From: MFZZ01 sp964582715
GTDB taxonomy: Bacteria > Patescibacteriota > Microgenomatia > UBA1406 > GWC2-37-13
Assembly: GCA_964582715.1 (NCBI GenBank)
Contig: CAZOSM010000005.1
Location: forward strand, 1-55,255
Length of the DNA: 55,255 nucleotides
Direction: 5' to 3'
The position numbers were made by a program, and so were the translations under genes. Each line of letters begins with the position of its first letter. The stretch's first letter is position 1. Of the stretch, positions 22,467 to 31,253 are shown one piece after another. The notes under the pieces are model-generated. The model saw only the letters and a program-made list of their open reading frames with translations. It did no database searches and was not told where the DNA came from.

Positions 22467-22874
22467 TTGGAGAACTACAAAGGCTTTAAGTTATCAGTTG
22501 AGCTTGAAGGGTATGAGAAGCTCTTGAGCACTCTGGATGGGAGTGAACTGGAGGAGCTAATGGAGGCCATAGAGCTTGAGATTGAGAACACACAGCAGTT
22601 AGTGTTCACTGAGTCTCAAGTCTTGGTTCCGGTTGACACCAGTTTGCTCAAGCAGAGCGGTAGGCCGGAGCCTATCACACGGGACTCCAACGGCATTGAG
22701 GCTCTAATTACCTACAACACACACTATGCGGTGTGGGTGCATGAGCGCATGGAGTTGAGGCACAACGCTCCCACTCAGGCCAAGTTCCTTGAGAAGCCTA
22801 TGCGAGAGCAGGCAAGCCACTTCACCAAAGCACTGCGGGAGATACTTGAGACTTATTTTGGAGGTGCAAAGTGA
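22467..22874 (+). CDS. tail completion / neck protein (HK97 gp10-like)
   Basis: 135 residues. VPVDTSLLKQSGRPEP, YAVWVHERMELRHNAPTQAK and FLEKPMREQ are hallmarks of the HK97 gp10-like family. TTG 22467 lies 9 nt after GGAG. The stop overlaps the next start. Confidence 0.85.
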   Translation: MENYKGFKLSVELEGYEKLLSTLDGSELEELMEAIELEIENTQQLVFTESQVLVPVDTSLLKQSGRPEPITRDSNGIEALITYNTHYAVWVHERMELRHNAPTQAKFLEKPMREQASHFTKALREILETYFGGAK

Positions 22875-23260
22875 TGGCGGTACTTGCAGACGAGTTGGCA
22901 ACCAAACTGGAGGCCAGCAACCTTAATGCAAAGATCACCATTGGTGAGGCACCTCCGAAGCCTGACAGGTGTGTGACAGTGTTCCATTCTCCTGCCGGGG
23001 GCTTTGCTCCTGACAATGACATGGGGGCCGCAAACCCAGTGATTCTCTTTCAGTGCCGGGACTCTGGTGAGGTTGACACAGAAGAACTGGCTTGGCAGGT
23101 GCACAGTCTGTTCAATGACCAGCAAATGTACACCCTGACGGAGATTTATGTGGTGCAATCTGAGGCGACTCTGGCACCCATACGTGTTGGGCGTGATGAC
23201 GGCAACCGGACGCTCTTTAACGTGAGCATTCGGTTCAAGGTTGAGACACCGACAGTTTAG
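22874..23260 (+). CDS. minor capsid / tail terminator-like protein
   Basis: 128 residues. Helix (LADELATKLEASNL), then strands with PVILFQCRDS and DEELAWQVHSLF-like spacing (VDTEELAWQVHSLFN), seen in phage tail terminators. ATG 22874 has GGAGGTG 8 nt upstream; GTG 22871 also possible. Confidence 0.75.
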   Translation: MAVLADELATKLEASNLNAKITIGEAPPKPDRCVTVFHSPAGGFAPDNDMGAANPVILFQCRDSGEVDTEELAWQVHSLFNDQQMYTLTEIYVVQSEATLAPIRVGRDDGNRTLFNVSIRFKVETPTV

Positions 23261-23275
23261 AAAGGAGGTAGGACA

Positions 23276-23839
23276 ATGGGTGGAATGTACCTGCACCCAC
23301 GGGTGTACAGGTGGCTCATGGAAAATGTAGGTAAGGAACAGATGAAGCTGTATGAAGCTGAGTCTGCACCTGTCAATGCTGTAGCGGCGAGTGGGACGCT
23401 CACCTTTTCTGATTCAGTCAGTGACGGTGAGACTGTCACCATTGGTGATGATGTTTACGAATTTGATACTGACAGTGACGTGGCAGAGGGCCACATTGCA
23501 GTTGATGTTTCAGGAGGGGCAACGGCTTCTGACGCTGTGACGGCTCTTGTGGCGGCGATCACAGACAATGCCACAGAGGGCGTGTCTGCTGTAGACGGTG
23601 ACGGTGACACAGTAGTGGTTACGGCTGACACAAAGGGCACAGCAGGCAATGCCATTGCAACCACCACAACGTGTGTAGACGGTTCCTGGGCAGAGGAGAC
23701 TCTTACAGGCGGCGTGGCTGGTACGGTTGGTGAGCAGTGGACACTCTTTGTGGACGCTTCTTACCTGTATGTCTGTGTGGCAGACAACGGCGTAACCGGG
23801 GCGAACTGGCGCAGAGTTGCACTTGGCTCTGCTTACTAA
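23276..23839 (+). CDS. tail-region structural protein with beta domain
   Basis: 187 residues. Residues about 37-145 form a common phage virion module (GTLTFSDSVSDGETVTIG, YEFDTD, AVDVSGGAT, then GTAGNAIATTTT). The N terminus (MGGMYLHPRVYRWLMENV) is short. ATG 23276 follows AAAGGAGGT. Probably a virion surface or adhesion protein just upstream of the tail tube. Confidence 0.65.
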   Translation: MGGMYLHPRVYRWLMENVGKEQMKLYEAESAPVNAVAASGTLTFSDSVSDGETVTIGDDVYEFDTDSDVAEGHIAVDVSGGATASDAVTALVAAITDNATEGVSAVDGDGDTVVVTADTKGTAGNAIATTTTCVDGSWAEETLTGGVAGTVGEQWTLFVDASYLYVCVADNGVTGANWRRVALGSAY

Positions 23840-23860
23840 GGCGAAAGGAGGTAATACACG

Positions 23861-24364
23861 ATGGCTGTAACGATTGCAAATATCATTGTGGGGGCCGGGG
23901 CGCTCTCCGTGGACTCTAATGACGTGGGAGGCACACGTGAAGGGGTACAGATGAGCCGGGAGGCTGAGTACCTTGACGTGACGGCTGACCAGCACAAAGC
24001 CACACTCAAGAAGTTCCTGACCGACGAAAAGCGGTTCCTTCGGACTTCTCTGCTTGAGGCAACCCTAGATAACCTCAAGATTCTCTGGGGTGGCGCAATC
24101 ACTACTGACGGTGAGGACGAAATCCTCTCTATGGCGATTGACGCAGAGCCAACGGAACATGCCTTGAGCTTTGTGGGGCCTGCTCCTGGTTCTGCGGCTA
24201 CACGGACATATGCCCACACCAGGGCTGTGCAGATTGGTACGGGTGAGCACACTTATGCGAAGGACAACGAAACGCTCCTCCCTGCGGAGTTCGAGATTCT
24301 GCCGGACTTGAGTGAGCCGGGAGAAGAGTGGGGCACGATTACGGACAACACTCCGGCTGGATAA
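23861..24364 (+). CDS. major tail tube protein
   Basis: 167 residues, beta-rich, begins MAVTIANIIVGAGALSVDS with later LKKFLTDEKRFLRTSLLEAT and LLPAEFEILPD, typical of tail tube subunits. Lies directly before the tail assembly chaperone. ATG 23861 follows GAAAGGAGGT; a terminator follows. Confidence 0.82.
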   Translation: MAVTIANIIVGAGALSVDSNDVGGTREGVQMSREAEYLDVTADQHKATLKKFLTDEKRFLRTSLLEATLDNLKILWGGAITTDGEDEILSMAIDAEPTEHALSFVGPAPGSAATRTYAHTRAVQIGTGEHTYAKDNETLLPAEFEILPDLSEPGEEWGTITDNTPAG

Positions 24365-24393
24365 TAACGGCCACGGACGCTTGGACGGTATAG

Positions 24394-24433
24394 GAGCCAG
24401 GGGTGTACTGGGTACGCTCCTGGCTCTTTGTTC
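24394..24433 (+). terminator. terminator after tail tube gene
   Basis: GAGCCAGG (24394-24401) pairs with CCTGGCTC (24419-24426), then TTTGTTCT. Confidence 0.75.
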
Positions 24434-24471
24434 TATCAATTTTCCATTTTTCCTTTTGGGGGCGGTGCTTT

Positions 24472-24846
24472 ATGGCAAAGTATTTGAACTTGGACGAACT
24501 TCTGGGCGAAGTGGGCAAAGTCACGTTTAAAGGCACGGACTATGCCATTCCTGAAATTGAGGTGGGCCAGTTTGTACGGCTCCTCAAGGCGCAACAGGCC
24601 GCAGAGCAGAGTGAGGATGAAACGAAGGCTTTGGACACGGCGAAGGCTCTTATTGCGGCGGTAGTGCCGGACATGGGCAAAGCCAAGGTCAAGTCTGACG
24701 GTGAAGAGGTTGACCTGCTCGACACACTCACTCTCCGGCAGTTGAGGGCACTCATGCAGTTCATTGTGGAGGACGTGCAAGGCTCCACGGACGATGAGGA
24801 CGATGAGGGAAACGCAACCGGGGGAGCGGCCAAGGGCAACAAGTAA
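24472..24846 (+). CDS. tail assembly chaperone, short form (G)
   Basis: 124 residues. Holds the tape measure during tail assembly. Lies between tail tube and tape measure; acidic C terminus (STDDEDDEGN). ATG 24472 follows GGGGGCGG. A fraction of ribosomes shifts frame at 24807 to make the longer form. Confidence 0.85.
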   Translation: MAKYLNLDELLGEVGKVTFKGTDYAIPEIEVGQFVRLLKAQQAAEQSEDETKALDTAKALIAAVVPDMGKAKVKSDGEEVDLLDTLTLRQLRALMQFIVEDVQGSTDDEDDEGNATGGAAKGNK

Positions 24847-25214
24847 ATAATCCTGTAGACTTCGCATACATGGTTGCGAAATACTGCCGCTTCTACAGCG
24901 TGTCTGATTCCTATGTGATGAAGATGCCTGTGAAGCGGTTTTTTCTTCTCTACAGGAATATTCGACGCTTGCAGGCTGAGGAAACGCTTGTTCTCCTTCG
25001 TGTTATTTCCCAACCCTACCTTGACCCAAAGAAAAACAGCAATGACCATTTTGTTGATAATTTGCGAGAGGCCGCAGGGCTGGAGCCTGTAAAGCGCACA
25101 GTTGACCTGACCGCTCCCCAAGACTTAAAAGCCTGGGGTATCGGTGTCAAGAAGAAGCCTGATCCTGGCGACGGAGGCGGGAAAGGCTTCTCGTTTAAAC
25201 GTAAAAAAGAGTAG
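24472..25214 (+). CDS. tail assembly chaperone, frameshifted form (GT)
   Basis: join(24472..24813, 24813..25214), about 247 residues. The heptamer GGGAAAC at 24807-24813 is in the correct X-XXY-YYZ register for -1 slippage. In the new frame the sequence continues through NNPVDFAYMVAKYCRFYSVS to the end of the 25214 frame, whose own ATG (24870) has no ribosome site. This is the standard G/GT arrangement of long-tailed phages. Confidence 0.85.
24807..24813 (+). promoter_or_regulatory. -1 ribosomal frameshift site (GGGAAAC)
   Basis: In frame with the G gene as G-GGA-AAC; slippage re-pairs both tRNAs on GGG and AAA. Confidence 0.85.
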
Positions 25215-25232
25215 GGAGGAGGTGAACCCTCC

Positions 25233-28200
25233 GTGGCTGGACAGCTAGTGGAAACCGCAGGCATTGTGGCAAAAATCCGTGCAGACACACGGGGCTTTGT
25301 CTCCGGCTTGCGTCAATCGAAAACTGAAATGAAGGGCCTCAAGGGAGTAGCAGACAGTACCAACCGGGGCTTTCAGGTGCTAGGCCGCACGGCTGACTCC
25401 CTTGGCAGGGGCCTGGATAGGCTAAACAAGCAGATTGCCAGCATTAACCGGGGCCTGCGTGACGTGAGCCGAAAGGCACGCATTGGGTTTGTCGGTGTGG
25501 CGGGTGCCATTGGCGGCGTGGTCAAGGTAGCGGCTGACTTCGAGAGGCAAATGGTGCGAGTGGGACAAATCAGCAGTGCCAATGTCAAAGAGTTTAGTAT
25601 GCTCGAAAAGACGGCACGTGACGCTGGACGCACAACTGTGTTTTCTGCGACAGAGGCGGCTATGGCTCTGGAGAACTTGGCACTTGCCGGATTCAGTGCT
25701 ACGCAATCCGCAGGTGCCTTGAACGGCACCTTGAACTTGGCGGCGGCGTTTAATTTGGACTTGGCTGATGCAACTGAAATGGTGGCGGCTCAGATTAAGT
25801 CATTTCAGCTTGAGGCAACTGATGCCGGTAGAGTGTCAAACGTGTTGGCCGCAGGTATCTCTAACTCAATGGCCTCATTCGAGAAGCTCCAGTTTGCCAT
25901 GAGGTACACGGCACCTCTATTCAATGCGGCGAATAAAAGCATTGAGGATAACGTGGCGGCTCTGGGCCTCCTGTTTAATGCAGGTTTCCGTGGTGAGCAG
26001 GCAGGAACAAGCCTTCGCATGGCTATGACAAGGCTGATTAAGCCAACAGCAGAAGGTGAAAGTGTACTCAAGAAATACGGCATTGCTCTGGAGGACGTGA
26101 ACCCAGAGACAAATGATTTTGCTGATGTGTTGCGAAGGCTGGAACCTCTTGCGAAAGATACCTCTGCGGCTATGGCTCTGTTTAGTGTCGAAGCAGGGCC
26201 GGGAATGCAGGCAATGTTGGCACAGGGCGCAGATGCTTTTGCCGACCTTCGGGACAAGATCACAGACACGACCAAAGCGCAGGAAATGGCTGAGGCACAG
26301 AACAACACTCTGCACGGGCAGTTTAAGCTCCTCCGCTCAGTGATCGAAGAAGGGGCTATCGCTCTGGGGAACCAGTTTATCCCCTTTGTGCGAAACTTGA
26401 CGCAAGGTGCAACAGCTTTGGTGGAGAGGTTCAACGCTCTGGATGATCCTACCAAGAAGCTCATTGCGAAGTGGGCGGCGGGGGCAGGCATTGGCCTCCT
26501 CTTGGTGTCTATGGTGAGCGCACTGGGCTTTGCTCTCTTCGGGCTTCAAGTGGCTATAAACGCGATTCTGCGACCTATCCAATTAGTGCTCAAGGGCTTT
26601 GCGGTACTAGGCACAGCGATCACCTCAGTGGTGTCTGCTGTGGGCCTTGGCACCATTGGGTGGATAGCTCTCATTGCGGCGGCTTTGGTGGGCATGTACT
26701 TGGCATGGAAGAATAACTGGGGCGGTATCCGTGACCTAGTTATTGGTGTGTGGGAGGCGATTAAACCACACTGGGAGGCCATGAAGGAGCACATAACGGC
26801 TCTCATTGAGGCCGTCAAGGTGGGCGACTGGGAAGAGGCATGGAACTCTATTCAGAGCCTTGCCATTGACGCATGGAACGCAATCAAAGACGGTGCGGCG
26901 GCTGTGTGGGACTGGTTGGAGCCTAAGCTCAAGAGATTAGATGAGCTAACGGGAGGCGTATTCACGACCACATGGAAATGGGTTGTGGAAGCCTTCGGTC
27001 CTCTGTGGGAGTTCATTCGTGATGACGTTCTTCCCGTACTAAGTAAAGCCTTCTCCACCACATGGAATTGGCTGATCGAGGCCGGTGGCGCGGCATTCGC
27101 ATGGATTAAGGACACAGCTATTCCGTGGATGCGTGAGGCCGCACAGACGGCATGGACGTGGACTTTGAAGGCCGCAGGCGCATACCTAGACTGGATTAAG
27201 GACACGGTAATTCCCTTCTACACTGACGTTCTTAGGACAGTGTGGAATTGGGGCCTGGACTTTCTTGGGACTTCATGGACATGGCTACGAGACACGGCAT
27301 GGCCGGTGATTAGCAACGGGGCAAGTACGGCATGGGCCTGGAGTCTGGAGTTTCTCGGAGACGCTTGGACGTGGCTTAGGGATACGGCATGGCCTACGAT
27401 CACCAAAGGAGCGGCCACGGCGTGGAGGTTCACGCTCAATGCTCTGGGTGACTTGTGGGCATGGTTGAAGGATACAGCGTGGCCTGTGCTCTCCAAGGGC
27501 ATTGCTTCCACGTGGGAGTTCTCCGTCAAGGCACTAGGGGCCTTGTGGGAGTGGCTCCGTGGGCCTGCATGGAGTGTGGTGAGTGAAGGGGCCAGGAGCG
27601 CATGGAACTTCACCCTCAACGCTCTGGGAGGGCTTTGGGCGTGGTTGCAAGACGTATGGCCTGACATTAAGGCAGGGCTTTCCTCTGCTTGGAACTTCAC
27701 AGTGCACGCTTTAGGGGAGTTCTGGGGCTGGCTTCGAGATACGGCATGGCCTATTATCTCGAGCGGCTCTCAGAAGGCATTTGACTTCACGCTCAACCTG
27801 CTAGGGGATATGTGGGCATGGGTGAAAGACACTGCATGGCCTATTATCACCACGGGAGCGGCGAAGGCGTTTGACTTCACACTCAACCTTGTTGGCGACC
27901 TGTGGACATGGTTGAGAGATACGGCTTGGCCTATCCTCACAACGGGGGCTGATAAAGCCTTCAAGTTCACCCTCAACCTTGTGGGCGACTTGTGGGAGTG
28001 GCTGAGGACTACAGCATGGCCTGTGGTGTCAAGCGGCGCACAGAAAGCCTTTGACTTCACCTTGAACCTTGTGGGTGAGTTCTGGACGTGGCTCAAAGAC
28101 ATTGCATGGCCTGTCATTAGCAACGGGGCTGAGAAAGCCTTTGACTTCACGCTCAACCTCCTGGGCGATACCTGGACGTGGATCAAAGACACTGCGTGGC

Positions 28201-31200
28201 CTATCCTCACGGAAGGCACACAGAAAGCCTTTGACTTCACGCTTAACCTGTTGGGGGAGACTTGGGACTGGTTGCGGAATACGGCATGGCCTGTCATTAG
28301 CACGGGCCTGACAAAAGCCTGGGACTTCGGACTCAACTTGACAGGCGACCTGTGGGACTGGGTACGCAATACGGCATGGCCTATTATCTCAAGCGGCTCT
28401 AAAATGGCCTGGGACTTTGGCCTCAGTCTATCGGGAGACACCTGGACATGGGTAAAAGACACTGCGTGGCCTATCATTACCCAAGGCTCTCAGATGGTGT
28501 GGGACTTCGGCGTGAACCTTGCCGGGGAAACCTGGGAATGGGTGCGGGACGCATGGCCTGTGATTACAGAAGGCGTGGCGAAAGCCTGGGACTTTGGCCT
28601 CAACCTCACAGGGGGCGCATGGGAGTGGATTCAAGACACGGCGTGGCCTGTGATTGTCAACGGGGCTGACAAGGCGTGGAACTTCTCTGTGGAGCTTGCA
28701 GGCGAACTGTGGGAGTGGGTACAAGACACTCTGTGGCCTATCCTGGTGAACGGTGCAGAAAGCACGTGGCGGCTTGGAGCAGAGCTTCTGGGCGACGTGT
28801 GGAACTGGATTCGCAACACAGGTTGGGACGCTCTCACGAAGGGCACCAAGACATCGTGGGAGTTCACACTCAAAACACTGGGACCGCTCTGGGACTGGGT
28901 GACAGGCACGGGTTGGGATATGCTCACCAAGGGTGTGAGTTCGGCTTGGGAGTTTACACTCAACACTGTCGGGGCCGCATGGGATACGCTCAACGATGTG
29001 TGGGACGTTCTAACAGTCGGCGCACAGAGCGCATGGAGCTTCACGCTGGACGGACTGGAAGCCTTCCGAGAGGGTAAAGGCTTTGAGTTCATTCAGGAGG
29101 CATGGAACAGCCTCAAGACCTGGGATGGATGGGCTGACATAGGCCAGTGGCTTGTGGACGCTCTCAAGGGCGTAGGCCAGTACATTTGGGACGGACTCAA
29201 GGCAGACTGGCAGGCAACTGTGGCCTTCGGCAAGCTCATTGTGGACTCTGTAATGGCAGTTGTGGATGACCTGAAAACTGCCGGGGTACGTGTGGCGGCT
29301 AATATGTGGCTTGCCATTACAGACTGGTGGGACCAGAACAACCCATTCAAATCCATTGCAGGCATGATTGACATAGGGCTGGAGTGGGGTGCGGCGATTG
29401 TGGACGGTATCCGTCAAGCCTTCTCCAACACGAAGAACTTCCTCCTGCAACTGGTGTCAAACATGATTCCTGACGGCTTTTGGGGCAACCAAATCCGCAA
29501 CGGCTTTAAGATGCTTGGCCTTGACCTACCAGAAAAAGCACAGTTTAAACTGGGAGGGCCAACAGGCGCAGGGCCAACGGACGCTGTGGCGGGTGTTGTC
29601 CACAGGGGCGAGTATGTCATTCCGGCATGGATGGTGAAGAGGTTAGGGCCATTCATTAAGATGCTGGAAGGGGTACGCACTAAAGGCTTCAAGCGTGGTG
29701 GCTCTGTAGGCTACCAGGAAGGCGGTAATGTCCAAGGCGGCATTGGTGGACTCCTTGCCAGTATTGGTCTGGGCGATCTGGGTCAAACGCTCCAACAGGT
29801 AATGAGCCAGTTGGGGCAGTTCTTCAAGCAAATGGTTGACTTGCTCATGGAGCTTGTGCCGGAGGACTTGAAGGACAAGGTGAGGGAGCTTTCAAACTTC
29901 TGGAACGGACTCTTTGAGGACGTACAGGAGGGCCAAGAGACAACCGCAGAGGGCCAGAAGAAGGTGGCAGACGCTCACAACGATGCTACAAAGGAGCAGG
30001 CGAAGAACATTTCCTGGCTCCAAAAGCGGCTCAAGGAGTTCCGTGACTGGCTCACCACTTCTTTTCCAGAAGGGTTGGGTGAGTTTGTGGGAGCGGTGCA
30101 GGCCGGACTCCAAGCACTCACCACAGGGCTAGTGGAGGCCAAGAATGGCTTCGTGTCCTTCATTGGCGAGCTTGGGAACGCTGTAACGCTTATGAGCACA
30201 GGCAAGGGCATTGCGATTGACTGGAAGCAGACGCTCATTAACATAGCACAGGCCGGAATCACTGAAATGGGCAAGGCCATTGGCACACTCCTTGGAGAAA
30301 CGGCTTTCAAGGAGCTTGAGAAGTGGGGCGCACGTGGACGCTCCAACATGCCAAACTTCACAAAGATGGTGCAGAACTTCAAAGACTGGGGCACCAACAT
30401 GCAGAAGCTCAAGGGCCTGGAGAGGCAGAAGGCTACCAACGTGGTTGGTGGCGGTGCGGCTGGCGGTATTCTCGGATTCCTGCTTGGTGGGCCTCTTGGC
30501 TTACTCATTGGAGCAGGTGCCGGAGCACTCGCAGGGAATGCGGCTTCTAAGGGGATCACTGAGCAAATGGACGAACTCCAGCGCAAGCTGGAGGATACCT
30601 TCCAGCAAATTAGTGAGTTCCTTGGAACCTCCGTGAATGATATGGCTGGAGCCTTGACGAACGCATTCAGTGCAGACACTTACACTGGATTTGTGAAAGG
30701 GTTCTCCGGCTCCCTGGAGGACATGACACGCAACGCTCTCATTCAGGCATTCATGGCTTCTGAGGCTATGGCTCCGATACTGGAGGACTTGAGCCAGTCT
30801 GTGACACGTGCAGTGTTTGACGGCATTGTGGATGAGCAAGAGCGCAGGAAAATCCAAGATGCGGCCAACCGTGCGAAGCAGGCGGCAGGGGAGTTTTTCA
30901 ATACTCTGCGTGGCTTCTCCTTGTTCGATGGCGGTACTTCTGCACCTAATAGTGCAGGCGGTAGAGCGGGAACAGTGCTCCAGAATCTCACGGGGCCTGC
31001 TCTCAGCGAGTTCAAGGAAATGCTGGCACCACTCAGCAGGTTTGGGGAAATGCTGGAACTCCTTGGCTCTATGAATATGCACCTTGCGGCTCTTGCCGGA
31101 CACGCTGACCTAGCAGGAACGGCAGGCGGTGGCACGGTGTTCCACGTGGAACATTTGGAAGTGAACATGCCAAAAGACTTCAAGGGCATGGATGACTTCC

Positions 31201-31253
31201 TTTATGAGCTTGAGCTTGGTGCTCAAGGCAAAGCAAGAGGGAGGGGTAAGTAA
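25233..31253 (+). CDS. tail tape measure protein
   Basis: 2006 residues; at about 0.15 nm per residue this predicts a roughly 300 nm tail. Residues about 60-370 match the TP901-type tape measure core (AADFERQMVRVGQISSANV, TTVFSATEAAMALENLALAG). Residues 579-1265 are 23 tandem 30-residue Trp-rich repeats. Near 1735 a Gly-rich hydrophobic segment (GGILGFLLGGPLGLLIGAGA) could insert into the host membrane. GTG 25233 has GGAGGAGGTG 8 nt upstream. Confidence 0.95.
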   Translation: MAGQLVETAGIVAKIRADTRGFVSGLRQSKTEMKGLKGVADSTNRGFQVLGRTADSLGRGLDRLNKQIASINRGLRDVSRKARIGFVGVAGAIGGVVKVAADFERQMVRVGQISSANVKEFSMLEKTARDAGRTTVFSATEAAMALENLALAGFSATQSAGALNGTLNLAAAFNLDLADATEMVAAQIKSFQLEATDAGRVSNVLAAGISNSMASFEKLQFAMRYTAPLFNAANKSIEDNVAALGLLFNAGFRGEQAGTSLRMAMTRLIKPTAEGESVLKKYGIALEDVNPETNDFADVLRRLEPLAKDTSAAMALFSVEAGPGMQAMLAQGADAFADLRDKITDTTKAQEMAEAQNNTLHGQFKLLRSVIEEGAIALGNQFIPFVRNLTQGATALVERFNALDDPTKKLIAKWAAGAGIGLLLVSMVSALGFALFGLQVAINAILRPIQLVLKGFAVLGTAITSVVSAVGLGTIGWIALIAAALVGMYLAWKNNWGGIRDLVIGVWEAIKPHWEAMKEHITALIEAVKVGDWEEAWNSIQSLAIDAWNAIKDGAAAVWDWLEPKLKRLDELTGGVFTTTWKWVVEAFGPLWEFIRDDVLPVLSKAFSTTWNWLIEAGGAAFAWIKDTAIPWMREAAQTAWTWTLKAAGAYLDWIKDTVIPFYTDVLRTVWNWGLDFLGTSWTWLRDTAWPVISNGASTAWAWSLEFLGDAWTWLRDTAWPTITKGAATAWRFTLNALGDLWAWLKDTAWPVLSKGIASTWEFSVKALGALWEWLRGPAWSVVSEGARSAWNFTLNALGGLWAWLQDVWPDIKAGLSSAWNFTVHALGEFWGWLRDTAWPIISSGSQKAFDFTLNLLGDMWAWVKDTAWPIITTGAAKAFDFTLNLVGDLWTWLRDTAWPILTTGADKAFKFTLNLVGDLWEWLRTTAWPVVSSGAQKAFDFTLNLVGEFWTWLKDIAWPVISNGAEKAFDFTLNLLGDTWTWIKDTAWPILTEGTQKAFDFTLNLLGETWDWLRNTAWPVISTGLTKAWDFGLNLTGDLWDWVRNTAWPIISSGSKMAWDFGLSLSGDTWTWVKDTAWPIITQGSQMVWDFGVNLAGETWEWVRDAWPVITEGVAKAWDFGLNLTGGAWEWIQDTAWPVIVNGADKAWNFSVELAGELWEWVQDTLWPILVNGAESTWRLGAELLGDVWNWIRNTGWDALTKGTKTSWEFTLKTLGPLWDWVTGTGWDMLTKGVSSAWEFTLNTVGAAWDTLNDVWDVLTVGAQSAWSFTLDGLEAFREGKGFEFIQEAWNSLKTWDGWADIGQWLVDALKGVGQYIWDGLKADWQATVAFGKLIVDSVMAVVDDLKTAGVRVAANMWLAITDWWDQNNPFKSIAGMIDIGLEWGAAIVDGIRQAFSNTKNFLLQLVSNMIPDGFWGNQIRNGFKMLGLDLPEKAQFKLGGPTGAGPTDAVAGVVHRGEYVIPAWMVKRLGPFIKMLEGVRTKGFKRGGSVGYQEGGNVQGGIGGLLASIGLGDLGQTLQQVMSQLGQFFKQMVDLLMELVPEDLKDKVRELSNFWNGLFEDVQEGQETTAEGQKKVADAHNDATKEQAKNISWLQKRLKEFRDWLTTSFPEGLGEFVGAVQAGLQALTTGLVEAKNGFVSFIGELGNAVTLMSTGKGIAIDWKQTLINIAQAGITEMGKAIGTLLGETAFKELEKWGARGRSNMPNFTKMVQNFKDWGTNMQKLKGLERQKATNVVGGGAAGGILGFLLGGPLGLLIGAGAGALAGNAASKGITEQMDELQRKLEDTFQQISEFLGTSVNDMAGALTNAFSADTYTGFVKGFSGSLEDMTRNALIQAFMASEAMAPILEDLSQSVTRAVFDGIVDEQERRKIQDAANRAKQAAGEFFNTLRGFSLFDGGTSAPNSAGGRAGTVLQNLTGPALSEFKEMLAPLSRFGEMLELLGSMNMHLAALAGHADLAGTAGGGTVFHVEHLEVNMPKDFKGMDDFLYELELGAQGKARGRGK
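26967..29027 (+). repeat. 23 tandem 90-bp repeats in tape measure gene
   Basis: Each unit encodes 30 residues (29 in units 8, 18 and 23) with consensus close to A(W/F)xFTLNxLGDxWxW then xxDTAWPIxxxG. Units 9-15 are most alike, the outer ones diverged, suggesting growth by unequal exchange from the centre. Confidence 0.9.

Noticed and set aside
25578..25585. GCCAATGT inside the tape measure gene as a promoter (also at 32604 and 36259)
   Set aside because: No (T/C)AGGT box 14 nt upstream at any of the three sites.
27770..28724. Long minus-strand open frames opposite the tape measure repeats
   Set aside because: They are shadows of the repeat codons, with no starts or ribosome sites.
26967..29027. 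A CRISPR array, from the regular 90-bp periodicity
   Set aside because: Repeats are contiguous coding units without spacers.
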